A stretch of DNA of 64,000 bases. Origin: Casuarius casuarius. Its lineage: Eukaryota > Chordata > Aves > Casuariiformes > Casuariidae. Location: NCBI GenBank assembly GCA_003342895.1, contig PTFA01000337.1, positions 372,001 to 436,000 on the forward strand, written 5' to 3'. Position 1 is the first letter of the stretch. Each line of letters begins with the position of its first letter. Below the pieces are notes generated by a model that made no database searches, was not told the origin of the DNA, and saw only the letters and a program-made list of their open reading frames with translations. Both the position numbers and the translations under genes were made by a program. Shown in pieces: positions 35,618 to 47,770 of the stretch.

Positions 35618-35694
35618 AGCATTACGTTAAGCATTTGGGAATATCAAAAAGAATCCTTCCTTCTTTATACACATGTAGATAAAGCTCCAGTATA
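35618..35694. repeat. 77-bp tandem repeat unit, left of the gap
   Basis: Begins AGCATTACGTTAAGCATTTG and ends GATAAAGCTCCAGTATA. The same 77-bp unit recurs immediately after the 75-N gap with 5 mismatches by my count. The gap length is close to one unit, suggesting a minisatellite of three or more units that the assembly could not span. Confidence 0.85.
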
Positions 35695-35769
35695 NNNNNN
35701 NNNNNNNNNNNNNNNNNNNNNNNNNNNNNNNNNNNNNNNNNNNNNNNNNNNNNNNNNNNNNNNNNNNNN
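35695..35769. other. Assembly gap (75 N)
   Basis: A run of 75 undetermined bases, directly bounded on both sides by copies of the same 77-bp unit. The true content and length are unknown. Confidence 1.
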
Positions 35770-35846
35770 AGCATTACCTTAAGCATTTGAGAACATCAAA
35801 AAGAATCCATGCTTCTTTATACACATGTAGATAAAGCTCCAGTATA
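35770..35846. repeat. 77-bp tandem repeat unit, right of the gap
   Basis: Begins AGCATTACCTTAAGCATTTG and ends GATAAAGCTCCAGTATA. It is about 93% identical to the unit on the other side of the gap. The differences are spread through the unit (ACG/ACC, GGGAATATC/GAGAACATC, CCTTCC/CCATGC), which argues for true diverged units rather than one contig end duplicated exactly. Confidence 0.85.
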
Positions 35847-37673
35847 ATAAAATAGTTAACATTTACTTGAACAGTTGCCAAGGCATAGGTTTCTTTAGAT
35901 GCTCATTATTGCACACAGGCTTAAAAGTTGGGGGCGGGGGAGTGAGGAGGAAAAAATCAGTATCTGAGTTGCAAAATTGCAAAAGCAACTCAGAAGGGCA
36001 ATTTGAAGTTATTAATGAAACTGTTCAAAAAAATGTACTACAATATCTTGCCTACAGATTGGAAGTGAGGGGAAATCAATTTAATTACTAAACAGATTTT
36101 TTTTAATAACACTTCTTTCAGCCTCATTCAAAAAAGTAATAATCCAAGGCTAATAAATCAAGATCTGTAGGGAGTCGCACTTCACAAGGTTGTAGATGAG
36201 ATGTCACTTTCTAATTAAACTAAAAGGGGAAGTATCAATCAAGCAGCAGTTACAAATGGCATTTTATTTCGTTTTAAACAAAGGCTCCCTGGATAATAAA
36301 AATGCCAGAAAGTTCATGAATCATGCTTATGTTTTCTTAAATTTTCCTTTAAAAAAAAAATCTTATTTACACTCAATATCAGCCAAGTACAGTATTCCCA
36401 AGAAGGCAAAAGAAAAATCTCTAACTTATTGATAAACAACCTTTAAAACTTGCTGCTTCCAATTCCAGTGCAACTTTATCATTTATAATAGGTGAAACTC
36501 ATCCTTCCAAAGTATCTATACAGCTAAAACATTGGCTCAGAGATTCTACTAACTACAGTGACCAGAAAATAATAGGTAACATTCGCAGTTCACCCCATGC
36601 ACAAATATTTTAGTTCATACACATTAAAACAGACTTAAAATGTAGTAAGTGCTGATGGGTACATGTACTCTTACTTCCTACTATTGCTGAACTTGGCATA
36701 GGTGCAGTCACTACTGGAATTCCACGCTTAGATTTTATGTTCACAGTTTACAAAAATCCAAGATTCAGGAGAGAGCCAAGAGAATAAGAGGATTGGAAAT
36801 CATACTAAATAATGAGAGACTGAGGAAATCAGTCTATGTACCATAACAAAAAGAAGGTCAAGGGTGAATCCTAGTGGTTGTTTCTGTATTTGTAAATGGA
36901 GAGCAACAACATAAATAAAGGAAGGAAAAAAAGAAACAAACACAGAAAAAGATCCATTGCTTGGAGACAAGAGAGGAAAAATAATCAGAATCAAAACAGA
37001 TCACTCCATGAAGTTAGCCAATGGCAGACTTAACAAATTTGTGGAGTACTCCCAGTAACACATATTTTCTTTTAGATTAGAAGATCTTCTAAAACATCTG
37101 GCTGACATTCTTAGAACTTATAGACCTTATATAGATAACATTTTCACAGGAGACCGTTTTGACCTAAGAGGCTATTAACCAAATTTCAGAACCGAATTTG
37201 TATCTTGGTTAGCAATTTGACAGTCAAGTATTTAGGTTTAAGGGATTTGGGTAATTCTTTTGTTTGCTTTTGGTATTCCTTCTGACACAAAGTTTTGCTT
37301 TACCAGAAGGTTATCACAGAAAACAGACATCCTTCAAAAGTATTTAAATCAACTGTTTGAAAACTGCCACATCTTAAGTGATGGGAATGAAATTTATTTT
37401 TAACATTTAATCAGACTTTTGTTGCACAGACACCACCATCTAAGCTCAATTCAGTTGCTCTTGAAGATTTTATTAAAGTTCAAAATTTATTCACAACTCT
37501 CTAGCGCTATTATTGTTTGTCAACAATTTCAGTTAAAAAGGAATGTAGTGTTAGTATTCTGAATAGCACATGAACTGAAGAGCTATATCATGCCAATGAA
37601 GTGAGAGTTAGAATATCAAGAAAAGACAACACTCAGATATGCAAGTAGTTCGGATGTTTTGCTTTCAACTTAC

Positions 37674-37818
37674 CATTACTTCAGAGGTAAGATGCATTAG
37701 GCATTCAGATATTGCAGAGCGTTGGGAAGGGTCCATAACGAATTCTCCTCTTGTGTCACCAACTATTAGTTCTGGCCACTGGGGTCCCTCACTTTTCTTA
37801 ATTAGAGAAATTTCCAAG
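37674..37818 (-). CDS. NUDCD1: NUDCD1 exon 7, second part of the CS domain (about residues 346-394)
   Basis: 145 bp, entering in phase 2 (one base completes a Ser codon) and leaving in phase 0. The acceptor is TGCATTTTAG and the donor GTAATG|GTAAGT. The reading LEISLIKKSEGPQWPELIVG closes the CS domain. Its W-P-E-L motif is the typical C-terminal CS signature. It is followed by DTRGEFVMDPSQ and ISECLMHLTSE. The exon has 48 full codons, the same number as I recall for the human exon. Confidence 0.96.
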
Positions 37819-40800
37819 CTAAAATGCAGACAGGAGATGGAAAGAGAAATAAATGAAAATCTTGCATCATTTTTTCAAGATAACAGTCAAAAGCTGTAAA
37901 GGTAGATCTGAACACTTCTCTTCAAGCTGAATTAATAATGAAAATATAATGAATACCTTGAATGAATAATGAAAACCACATAAGAGCAACTATTAGGATT
38001 GATTTACAAAATAAACTGTTGTAAAGGAAAATCAGATCAAGGACAATTGATTTCTAAAAACCTAAGCGCAACAAAAATGCATTCATGTAAGAGTCCTCAG
38101 CATTTTCAATTTAAATGAGGTTTCATTTGGAGTAGTTATTAAAATATTTTAATTACTGTAAAAGGTCACCTGTTAAGAAATGTATTCAAAGACACACTCA
38201 ATTTCACTACAATGGTTTATTTGAAAGCTATTAAGTACTTAATGATATGGCTCCTTAAATGCACGCTATCTTTGTACAACACCTAGGACAAAAATGTGTG
38301 TTTGATACACCTCAAAAATACTGCAACTCACAGTTACCTACACTGTACACCTAACGTTATATATCAGAAGAGGTTTAATTTCTGTAGGCTGTAAAAAAAG
38401 AGAATTTAAAAATAAAACGCATATAACAACACCACCACACCACCAAAACAACAACAAAAAGACTTTTAACCTGATGCACCAATACAGCAATTCCTAGTAA
38501 TTACTGCATTAGACCTACATATGTGCGGAACAATGTAGCGAGAGTTAAATTCATTAAATACACTTTTAGCAAGGTCTACAGCATCAATCTTTTTAGCTGA
38601 CAGAGTAGGAAAACCTTCTAAGTTACTAGCTACTGCATCATAGCANTAACTACTTGATGAACTCTGAATCAGTTTCATTTATTAACTAAAGTAGTTAAAC
38701 TGACATTAGAAGTAGCATAAAAGATATTTGTAAAGTGTTTTAGATTTTTGTTCAACAGATTTTAAGTGGTACCGCAGTACTAACATTAAGAACCAAGTGT
38801 AATTTACTACATCTAAATGTGTTCCCAAGGAAAACACATTTATCAAAAAAAAGCTGTAAAAAACTTCAATTGGAAATGTCTTGTAGAAAGTGTCATGCTA
38901 GTTGTCTTATTACAACATCTGATCAGACTTCAGTCTGATTTAAGTCTCCAAGTCTCACAAAGTATACACCTATATACTTCACACAGAAGTTCAAACAATG
39001 CATTAATGCAATATCTACATCAAGCTTATTTAAGTAGCCCAAAGTTAGTACTATGGCTATCACTTTTTTTTATATTTTGTATTTTAAACTGATAACTTCT
39101 GCCATATGTATTGCACACAAAGCAATAAGCAAAACTATCATGAGACACAGTTTCTCAAACATAAAACCCTCTCTCCTCTAATTTCCACAGCTGGGAAATG
39201 GTGGTGAAAATTATATGCATTTAAAAATCATAATTTGAAGATGTAGAGTTTTTTTTCCTTTTTCTTTTTGTTACTTGATACTCAGATTTCATGGTGTCAG
39301 AAAGCTACAGTTAACATAAAGTCTATATAGGTAGAATCCTCACCAAGTCTTCTCAAAGTCTCTGCGCAGATGGCCATGTTTTCCTTAACGTTATGATTGG
39401 AAACATTACTGTGCCTTTGAAACAAATCTGTATTCGCCCCACTTACTGCATGCTGGTTATGGCTTACGGAATGAAAGTTTGTGAATCTCAAAACCTTTCA
39501 GAGGAAACTGAACTGGAAGCTTTGCAGGTGTGGGCCAAACATGCCTAATGGAGACCTTAGGACAGCTTTAAGCTACACAAAAAACCCCCTACACATATGC
39601 TGAAATAACTTTTTGAACTGGAGGTCTGAGACAAAATATTAAACTGCATACACTCTTATTAAACTGGTATTTGGTACTGAAAAGGGAAGGAGATCAATGA
39701 AACCACTTGCTCTGCTCTAAGACACTATTTGGTAAACAGTAAAAAATAATTTACCTTTGTACGATAAGCTTTATTACAATATATTGCATTCAAAATAACT
39801 AAACTGTAAAAATAGTAATAAAGCTACAGGAAAAAGATAAAAACAACGAGACAGAATACCGATTACCAGACAAACCTAAGACGACAGACTGAAAGATCCT
39901 TTTGCAAAGGTATACTACTGAAATTCCAATCTCAAATCGCTGGAATCAAAAGCAAGATTTCCAAGAAACATGCATGCTCAAGGAGACACTTTCTCTTTAG
40001 AGGAAATCACTAACTATAACAGAATCGCATTTTGTGCTAGATGCACAGCAAGAATGACAGTTTTTCAGTACTAGATTATTTGGAATGTCTTTCGATTGCC
40101 ATACATTTTTGTTCAGAGCAAATATCTGGTGATTGTTAATCAAAGAAAGCTCAAAAAGTAAAAAAAGGTCTATAAATAAGAATTCAAAGTCTTTCACTGA
40201 CAAGTTTAGTTACTTTGTTGAAAGGAAAGGGGATTACAGTGCAAATAAAAAATACTGCATTTGGTACTCAGCCATAATCCTCATTAATCTCTGTATTTTT
40301 CAGAATTTACAGTGCTGCAAAAGCAAAACCATGTTAGATTTTAGAAGTATTAAAAAAACAAGAGGCCAAGTAGTGAACAACAGAAGACATTTCAAAATGC
40401 CTTGGAAACTGACAACTAATGCAACTTTTTTTCCCCATGTCAAGGAGGAATATTGTTGCCATTAATAAATTAGGAACTTCCTTAATAGAAAAAAAAAACA
40501 ACTCTCGATCCTTAAATCTAGCATGTTTATTGCACTCAATAAAAGAAATGTTTAGTGATGTAGGTAGATCTATGTTTTGCTGCATTTGTGCCCTTCTTTA
40601 TCACAGAAGTGCAAAATTTTCTCATTGGGAAAATTTATCTAATTTAAAGGAAATACCTCTATTTCCATAGAAACAACTCCTCTCTTCTTAACTGTTTCAC
40701 ATGATGATACCATACACGGAAATTAATCTTTAAGCAACCATTTAACCAAACCTGCTTGTTTCAATAAATAGTGGCTCATTACTTTACCCTAGGAGAGAGC

Positions 40801-43800
40801 AAAAGCAGTAAATGTCCAAATATGTATGATATACTGGCACATTTCATTGCTTTTTTTTACACTTATAGAAGACTCAAGACAAATACTATTACGAACCACA
40901 TTTGAGCAATGAAACTTTTAGCAGTTTTACATATTGTCTCATTTCCTTGCATTTCCCCCAAAAGCTTGTATCCTTTCCCCCCATGTTATGTCTAAATCAT
41001 TTCTTTGGTTCAAGACTCAGCTTATGGTTCTGCATTTACAGAACGCTCAACACAATGTGCTTCCAGCCCCTAACCAAGGTTACATGTCTCAGAATTACAT
41101 GTAACAGGAGCTGATCACTCCAGGCATAATCTTATTTTGGTTGAAAATAAGGGCGGGGGGAAATCTAGACTTAATTACATGGTACTGTCATGTTTTTCTG
41201 TATAGTTATCTGCTTCATTGGAAAATGAAGGTTCATAAAGATTAACAGTGAGCAAAAACTGTATGTACCTGCCCCACAGCAGCATTTGGTTTCTTCATGA
41301 ATTATTGTTAAATAGCATAAAAAAAATCTTAAGTGCTTTTTGCTACGATTCATTTAAGACATAGGCAACATTTTTCCCCTTCATTCTTTCACCAAAAAAG
41401 GTCATAAGATTCCTCCAGAATAAAATTAACCCTAAAAAGGAATTATTTGTCTTCTTTTTGTTTTATACTTTTCTGTCAGAATTTCACCCATCCACCTTTT
41501 GCAATTTATGTCCTATTTTCTTATCACAATTGCCACTAGTAGCCTAACTTCTCAGTTCAGTCCACTAAAGGTAGAATAATCTTACAGAAAATTTAAGAAA
41601 AAACAAGTAGAAATGCACAAAAGCTACAACTTCAGAAAGTCTCCAGTTTCTCAAGGTTCGCTTTTTCAAGCGAATCAGCACAAATAGCTCCTACAGCTTA
41701 AAAAGAGTACTAAAGGTAGCCAACTAAAAAGGTTAACTTTTCAACCTGTAACCCAATATGGCCTCTATTAAATTAAAAAACAAAACAAAACAGAAATTTA
41801 ATACTGTAACAAACAATGAAAAACAACTATCTACGTTCATTCTTATTAAACTATGATTCACATATATTACCAGGACAATACCTGAAGATTCTGGACAACT
41901 CTATCTTGCAGTAAGATTTTTTCTATATTTTATATATATATAATAATATATATATATATATATATATAAAATATATATATATTTTATATATATATGTGTG
42001 TGTCAATATCTGATAGCTGTGGATGTGTGCACAAATCCCAACTTTAAATTCTAAGAGCTCTGTATGAGACTTGCAGATAAACGATGCATACTCCTTGGTT
42101 AAATAAGGCACTAACTTACAGAGTCTAAAATGTATGAACTTTCCAAAGTTCAGGAGGTAATTGAGATGTGAACACAAAGCTCCTAAACAGAAAACGTTTA
42201 GCTTCTATTTTCTGGACTTTTAACACCCATCCCTGCCCTCCCAACAATACAAAAAAAACCCCCACTAGTATAATTGTCAAGAGAAGCTGCAAAAATTCTA
42301 AAGTATTTTTAAAAGATAATACAGGCTTAGGGCAAAAAAAAATATGAACAAGATTAATAAGTGTGGAATAACCACTTGTTGTTCATAGTGTGCACGTGGC
42401 ATTTCATTCTTCAGAACTGAAGTCTTCCTTTGAACCATTTAGATGGTGCTTCAGTTCTAGTAGTTCTGACCAAGTAGCACAACGGGAAGTGCAGCTGCAA
42501 AAGATGAGCAGAAACTTCTGAACCGTCTTTTAAGTAGCAGGATCAAGAACAGTATGTTTAGCAGCATTATACATAAGCAATCAACTCTCTGTTTAGTCCT
42601 ACAAGATAGGACTAAATAGTGCATATAAGTGACCACTGCACATTTTAATTGCAGTAAAAAAACTGGCTTACAACATGAGACTTCAGCTTCAAGTCTCAAA
42701 CAGAAAACTCTGAAGGGTACATTTCTAAATATAGACAGTTTTCACATTGCCTTTTAGCATGTGCAGAAACAGATGTGGAAATAAATCTGAATAGCTATGC
42801 CAGCTTCCTGATACGTAACATTTTTACTGGTGCAAGTGCAATTTTTTTAAACAATTTGCTCATTAAAAATCTAAAACAATGATTGAACTTGTCTTAAGGC
42901 GTCATTGAAATCTTTGTTCAGTTTAATGCTCTGAAGCACCCTCTGGATGCTCTAACAACAATATAAAGACTCTAAATAGAAAGCTAAATTAAGATATCTA
43001 AAACTAATCGGTAAAACTCTACCAGAAAATTAAAATTCTAGAATCAACAATTTTTGGAATAAAAAAGTAAATTTGACTAAGGTTTAGGGAACACTGAATT
43101 CTAACTTTTACTTTTTTTTTTTTTTTTATTCTTTGGCATTTTCATTTTTGAAAGAAAAAAGAGAATGACAATAAAACCAACAAACAACTACTCAAACTTA
43201 CTTCTTCAGTAAAACCGTGAGCATTACCTAGTTGAGGTCTACAGCATATTAAGTTCACACAGAATTATTTTGTATCATGTACATGAATGAGAAAAATAAT
43301 AAAACACGTATAAATCAAACCAGACTGAAAAGTTTCTCTGTTACACTAGTAGAAAACCAAAAGCTTCTGTTTGTGGGAAGCAGAAGTAAAAGAGAAATGA
43401 TTAACACAAACGACAGGGTAGAAATCAGGCTAATCAGTCCTAAAATTTCAGGAAAAAAAACAAACAGAAACGTCATTGAATTGATTAAGCTTACTTTGCT
43501 TATAAAGCCATTTTTTATATTTTGATACCTGTTTTTTCCTGAATATTTGGAAAAAATAAAGTTTTTCTTTAGTGCTTCAAAATAGCTGATGTTTTCATTT
43601 TTATGACCTAGACTGAATTTATCACCGAAGTTTCATCACTATATCATAAACTGTCTCTATCAAAGGCATTTAGCGGTTTACCTATTCACTTTTGTACCAT
43701 GACCATCTAGAAGTGAATGGACAAGATTCTTCTCAGAGAAAATAAAAGCAGGTAGTCCTATACGAATGCACGGGGACTAATCTCCAGTATCTCATACCAC

Positions 43801-44347
43801 CAACTATTATTTTAGAAAGGCAATGGAAAATTTTGTAAGACCAAATTAACTCTGGCTGCCAATAAAAGTAGGGAAAACACATGAAAACAGTATGAGAAGG
43901 TTAACATTAAAAACTGCAATATTAGGATACATTGTTAAGAACTCTGCTTCAGAGCTCAGCAAAAGGAAATCTTGCATTTGCTGGTCAGATATAGATATAG
44001 TTGTCAGTACACACACAGGTATACCCAATGCCTTTTTATTCTAAATAAGAGGAGCTAAAATAAATTAAAATAATTAATACTTTGAAAAGGATGTTCTCTG
44101 TTGAAGAAAATAGCTGGTCACATAGCTCATAAGCAAGTAACAGTGAAAGAGGATTACTTTTATGATTAGCTAAAGAAACAATATGGCAAATCATGATTGC
44201 TTTTCCTCTTATCCTTGTAAGGAGGGATGTAAGGTCTAGCATTAAATAAGTCCGTTCCTGGAGAGGCCAGAAGTCAAGAGATATGGTGATCTCTTTATTT
44301 GCAAATCAATTCTTGTCAGTAGTAAAAGTAAAAACCACATACAACAC
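37819..44347 (-). other. NUDCD1 intron 6
   Basis: 6.5 kb of AT-rich intron. It holds the (TA)n-rich palindrome at 41,930-42,003, a T17-class run near 43,112-43,128 and one N at about 38,645. Open frames up to 110 codons lack motifs. No transposon recognised. Confidence 0.85.
41930..42003. repeat. (TA)n microsatellite with (TG)n edge
   Basis: About 70 bp of nearly pure alternating TA, broken by AATAA and TTTTA/TAAAA, then a short TGTGTGTG edge. It is highly self-complementary. Open frames across it encode only Ile/Tyr repeats and are not genes. Confidence 0.95.
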
Positions 44348-44555
44348 CTTCTGTTCTCTCTAATTATCCATGTGCAGCTTTCATGGTCCACAGATGAATA
44401 GAGTTTTCCTTCCATCAAAGGAGGCTGGTCTTTCAGTGCAACACATATGTTATCAGGGGAAAACCGGACTTTTATGTCATCCTTAATAATATCTTGAGGA
44501 ATGTGAACTGTTACTGTCAAGTCATCTTCAGTCTGCTGCCAGTAATAGAGGGGGT
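44348..44555 (-). CDS. NUDCD1: NUDCD1 exon 6, first part of the CS/NudC domain (about residues 277-346)
   Basis: 208 bp, entering in phase 1 and leaving in phase 2. The acceptor is CCAATTGTAG. The exon opens the CS (CHORD-SGT1/p23-like) domain with DPLYYWQQTEDDLTVTV, where the tryptophan is the family hallmark. It continues through IKVRFSPDNICVALKD and EGKLYSSVDHESCTWII. CS domains are beta-sandwiches that contact Hsp90 and/or client proteins. The exon ends AGA AG and is joined to C from exon 7 to give Arg-Ser. The donor AAG|GTGTTG is weaker than its neighbours but is the only one that keeps frame and homology. Confidence 0.96.
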
Positions 44556-47500
44556 CTACAATTGGAAACATGCAGAAAAACACAAAGCAGATTACAAATA
44601 CTGTCCTGGAGTCTACAGCACGCAATGCTGGGAGATACAGGGAAGTCTGGAGAAGAATGGAAATTAATTCTGAACAATTTGCATAAAAGTTATTCTGACT
44701 GTTTAATGGAGAAACAATTTTTAGCAATCAAGTTAATTGTTGTCCACACAAGGGACACTAATTTCCACACTCAAATATGCAAATACAGTTATATAATATA
44801 CATTAAAAATCATTCTAAAATTATTGTAACATTATGAAATTGGTAACAAAAATACATTTAAATATACTAAGGCGTGAATGATTTTTATGAGTGCTTACAG
44901 AATTACAAAGGTTTGACGTGTTCCAAATTGCCTTTCTGAAAATTTGGAATTAATCTACAGTATCTGTTGTTTATAACATACACTGCATGTGTATTCCACC
45001 AGCACAGATGGACTCCACACCTTCCTGTACAGTCTTTCCTGCCAGAATTATGGCTACATCCTGTTTACCCTCTCACATCTCATAACAGAGGACAGTAAGA
45101 ACAAAATGACCACAATGGTATTTTAGTTCCTATACTAAAGTGTTCAGAGCAGGAAGACTGCCCTCAAACAATCCAGAGGGAAAAAAAAAAGAAAAAAAAG
45201 AAAAAAAAAGACACAGGAATAACCAGATGTTTAAAGTGTTAGATTTGGCTTCTGCATGATAGTCTAGTTTAATCCTAACTTTAGCATAAATAGAAAAAGA
45301 AAATTGGCAGTAGGATAGAAACCATGCTGTTCATGATTCCTGTGGAGATTCTTAATGTTAACTTAAAAAATATATACATCTACAATAAAACCATAACTGG
45401 GTGTAGTGATATTGTGGCTGTGAGCTGAGAAGTATACGCCATTCAGAAACACAAGCATTTTTTTCTCAACTCTTTTGCTAGAAGCTATAATGACTATTCA
45501 ACAGAAATGGCCCTCAAAGACCAAGTAGCCTGTTTCTGCCTTTGTTGAAGGACCTGAAATAGAACTGCCGGCCCAGAGGTTAGGCGTGACTTCCTCTCCT
45601 TGCTCTAGAACCTCAGCTATTAAACTGCCGGAAGAAGCAACGTTTTGAAATAAGTTATATAGTTTTTATAGGCAAGTAAAAAAAAGGAATGCTCTGACAG
45701 CATGATTGGGACATGCACTGCTGGTCACAGAAAACATTACTGCAGATGCATTCATTTTCTGAAGAGCAATCTTTTACATCTTCCTATTTAAAGAAGTCAA
45801 GCATCAAGGATGGAACCTGTCTCTGAAATGCTTTGGAAGCTCTCAAATTGTCAAAACACAATGTGAGAATTAGTTGATCAAAGCTTGACTCTTGACTCTG
45901 GAAGGACTGTTACAAGGTTGCTTGTTAGTATGAGTTTCCTGTTCATAATGGATCAGTCACAGATGCTACATATATACTTCCCCAAAAACTATCAACTTAA
46001 GAGGTGTGACAGCCTTCAAAATTCTAAACTCTGACATGGACTGTATTTTATATCAAAAATCCTAGTTCATAAGAACAGAAGACCATACAAAAAAAATCTT
46101 AGATTTTTTTTCTCTAAACTATCATCAAGGTGGCCTTCTTACAAGTTGTCAAGTACGTGTAGAACACATGTACACGAAAGAACAAAGAAAATGCCAAAAT
46201 ATTGGTGTGCAACATAACTAAGTTAATATTTCTTCATACACTGTTGCAAAAACCTTTAAAAAATTAGAGTTCCATTGCCAGCACATCTTGTTACGCTATT
46301 TATTTTACCTGCAATTTTACGTAAACATGCAACTAAAACTGCAGCTCACATCAGGCTTCTCAGAAGACAAATTCTCCCTACCATATTAGACCTTCCTCTA
46401 AACTAGGAGGTCAGGTTTCAGTACTTTCATTGTCATTAGATTCTTGTGACAGCAGAAAAGGTATTGCTATAAACAGTACTCCACACAGTTAGAGACAGTC
46501 TTTCTAGGCTTTGGTAACACCATAATTCCACATCTGCAGGAAATGAACTATGCTAACAGCAATATAATGTTCCTTACCCAGTTTCTTCCTTAAACATACC
46601 TAGCACAAAAGTCGAGAAGCTCTTAAAAATTCTTCAAATCTTGAACTAGATAATTCAAGCAACAACATCGTATCATGGTGTTCACTGCACCAAAGAATTA
46701 CTTTGCTTTGTCAAGATTTATAAACACAGACTATCCTTAATACAATTATAATGCACAATACCAAATATATTAGTACATTCCCTCCAAAATTGTGATTGTT
46801 TTGCACTGCTTTCCTATGAGATTTTTGTGCCATTGACAAGGATTGTGCCAGTATCATTCAGTTAAGACTGGTTTATTAACTAATCTCTTATACTCAGAAG
46901 GAAAAGACAAATCTGAAATAATAACACAATGTAACAAGATAAATGCACATATTACAGAACTCAGGGTCATTTCAGATAAAACTCAACTTTTTAATAGGTT
47001 TTTATTCACTTCATTTTGTTTTGATACCAGTGGAAATAATCCTTTACAAGATTTCCACTCTTAAAATAAACTACTTTTCTTCTTTTCATTTCAAAAAGCA
47101 GTAGTAACTGACACACCAGAGAACCTTCTGATGAACAGCTATCTGGGGGACTCTATGTTGCCTCACACTCCCCTCACTCATCCAGGGAGACTAGTCTCTT
47201 AATTTCAACACTTGAAATAGATGCCTAAATTTAGGTAGCGGGACTATCTTTCTTAGCAACTCACCTTCTAGCAGATCCTCATTATAGCTCTGTTTGCAAA
47301 ATATTCTTTATTCTAAGGCAACATGTACGTTTGTCTCCCCTATCCCCCCCCCAAAAAAAAAAACTTCTCATATAGGTTTATATGCTATATGCATTCCGAG
47401 GAAGAAAACAAAGATGTTAAAGACACCAACCTGCCTTTTTTTTTAATTTATTATTTTTTTTCTGGAAAGTAGATGTTAACACAAATATTCAACGCTAAAG

Positions 47501-47584
47501 TTTCTGAACAGAGGCTAAACTGACGAGCTATTTATTTAGTCAAAACAGTGAGTGACCTGCTATAATCCGCCAGCTAAGTTTTAC
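44556..47584 (-). other. NUDCD1 intron 5
   Basis: 3.0 kb of AT-rich intron with an A-rich simple stretch at 45,181-45,210. A plus-strand open frame at 44,562-44,837 overlaps the end of the intron by chance. No element recognised. Confidence 0.85.
45181..45210. repeat. A-rich simple repeat (A8-10 G)n
   Basis: Three blocks of 8-10 A separated by single G. Low-complexity tract inside intron 5. Confidence 0.9.
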
Positions 47585-47770
47585 CTTTCTTTTTATTTGT
47601 TACTTTTTCATCATCATTTTCTTCTAACCTGTCGTCCTCATCTTGCATAAATTTGAATGGTTTGTAGGAGAGAATCATTAAACCATCTCCACTCGGTTCA
47701 ATTGCTGCATAATGAGGGACTGATTTTCCTTGTAAAACTCTCCTTTTGAAGATCTCATATCTACAATCAC
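47585..47770 (-). CDS. NUDCD1: NUDCD1 exon 5 (about residues 215-277)
   Basis: 186 bp, phase 1 at both ends. The acceptor is TTTTGTAG and the donor AAAG|GTAAAAC. It contains the conserved core GKSVPHYAAIEPSGDGLMIL SYK, here broken by one space for length. This is followed by a charged low-complexity linker, acidic (DEDDRLEENDDE) then basic (KVTNKKK), leading into the CS domain of the next exon. The linker is poorly conserved compared with mammals, as expected for a disordered spacer. Codon usage and phase agree with exons 4 and 6. Confidence 0.96.

Larger units (their letters stand above)
33811..37673 (-). other. NUDCD1 intron 7
   Basis: 3.86 kb. It contains a T20-class run at 35,585-35,602, a 77-bp repeat interrupted by an assembly gap, and otherwise unremarkable AT-rich sequence. 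There is one N at about 34,779. No transposon recognised. Confidence 0.85.

Noticed and set aside
41923..42177. 84-codon minus-strand frame through the TA repeat
   Set aside because: It consists of Ile/Tyr codons from the TA microsatellite and is not a gene.
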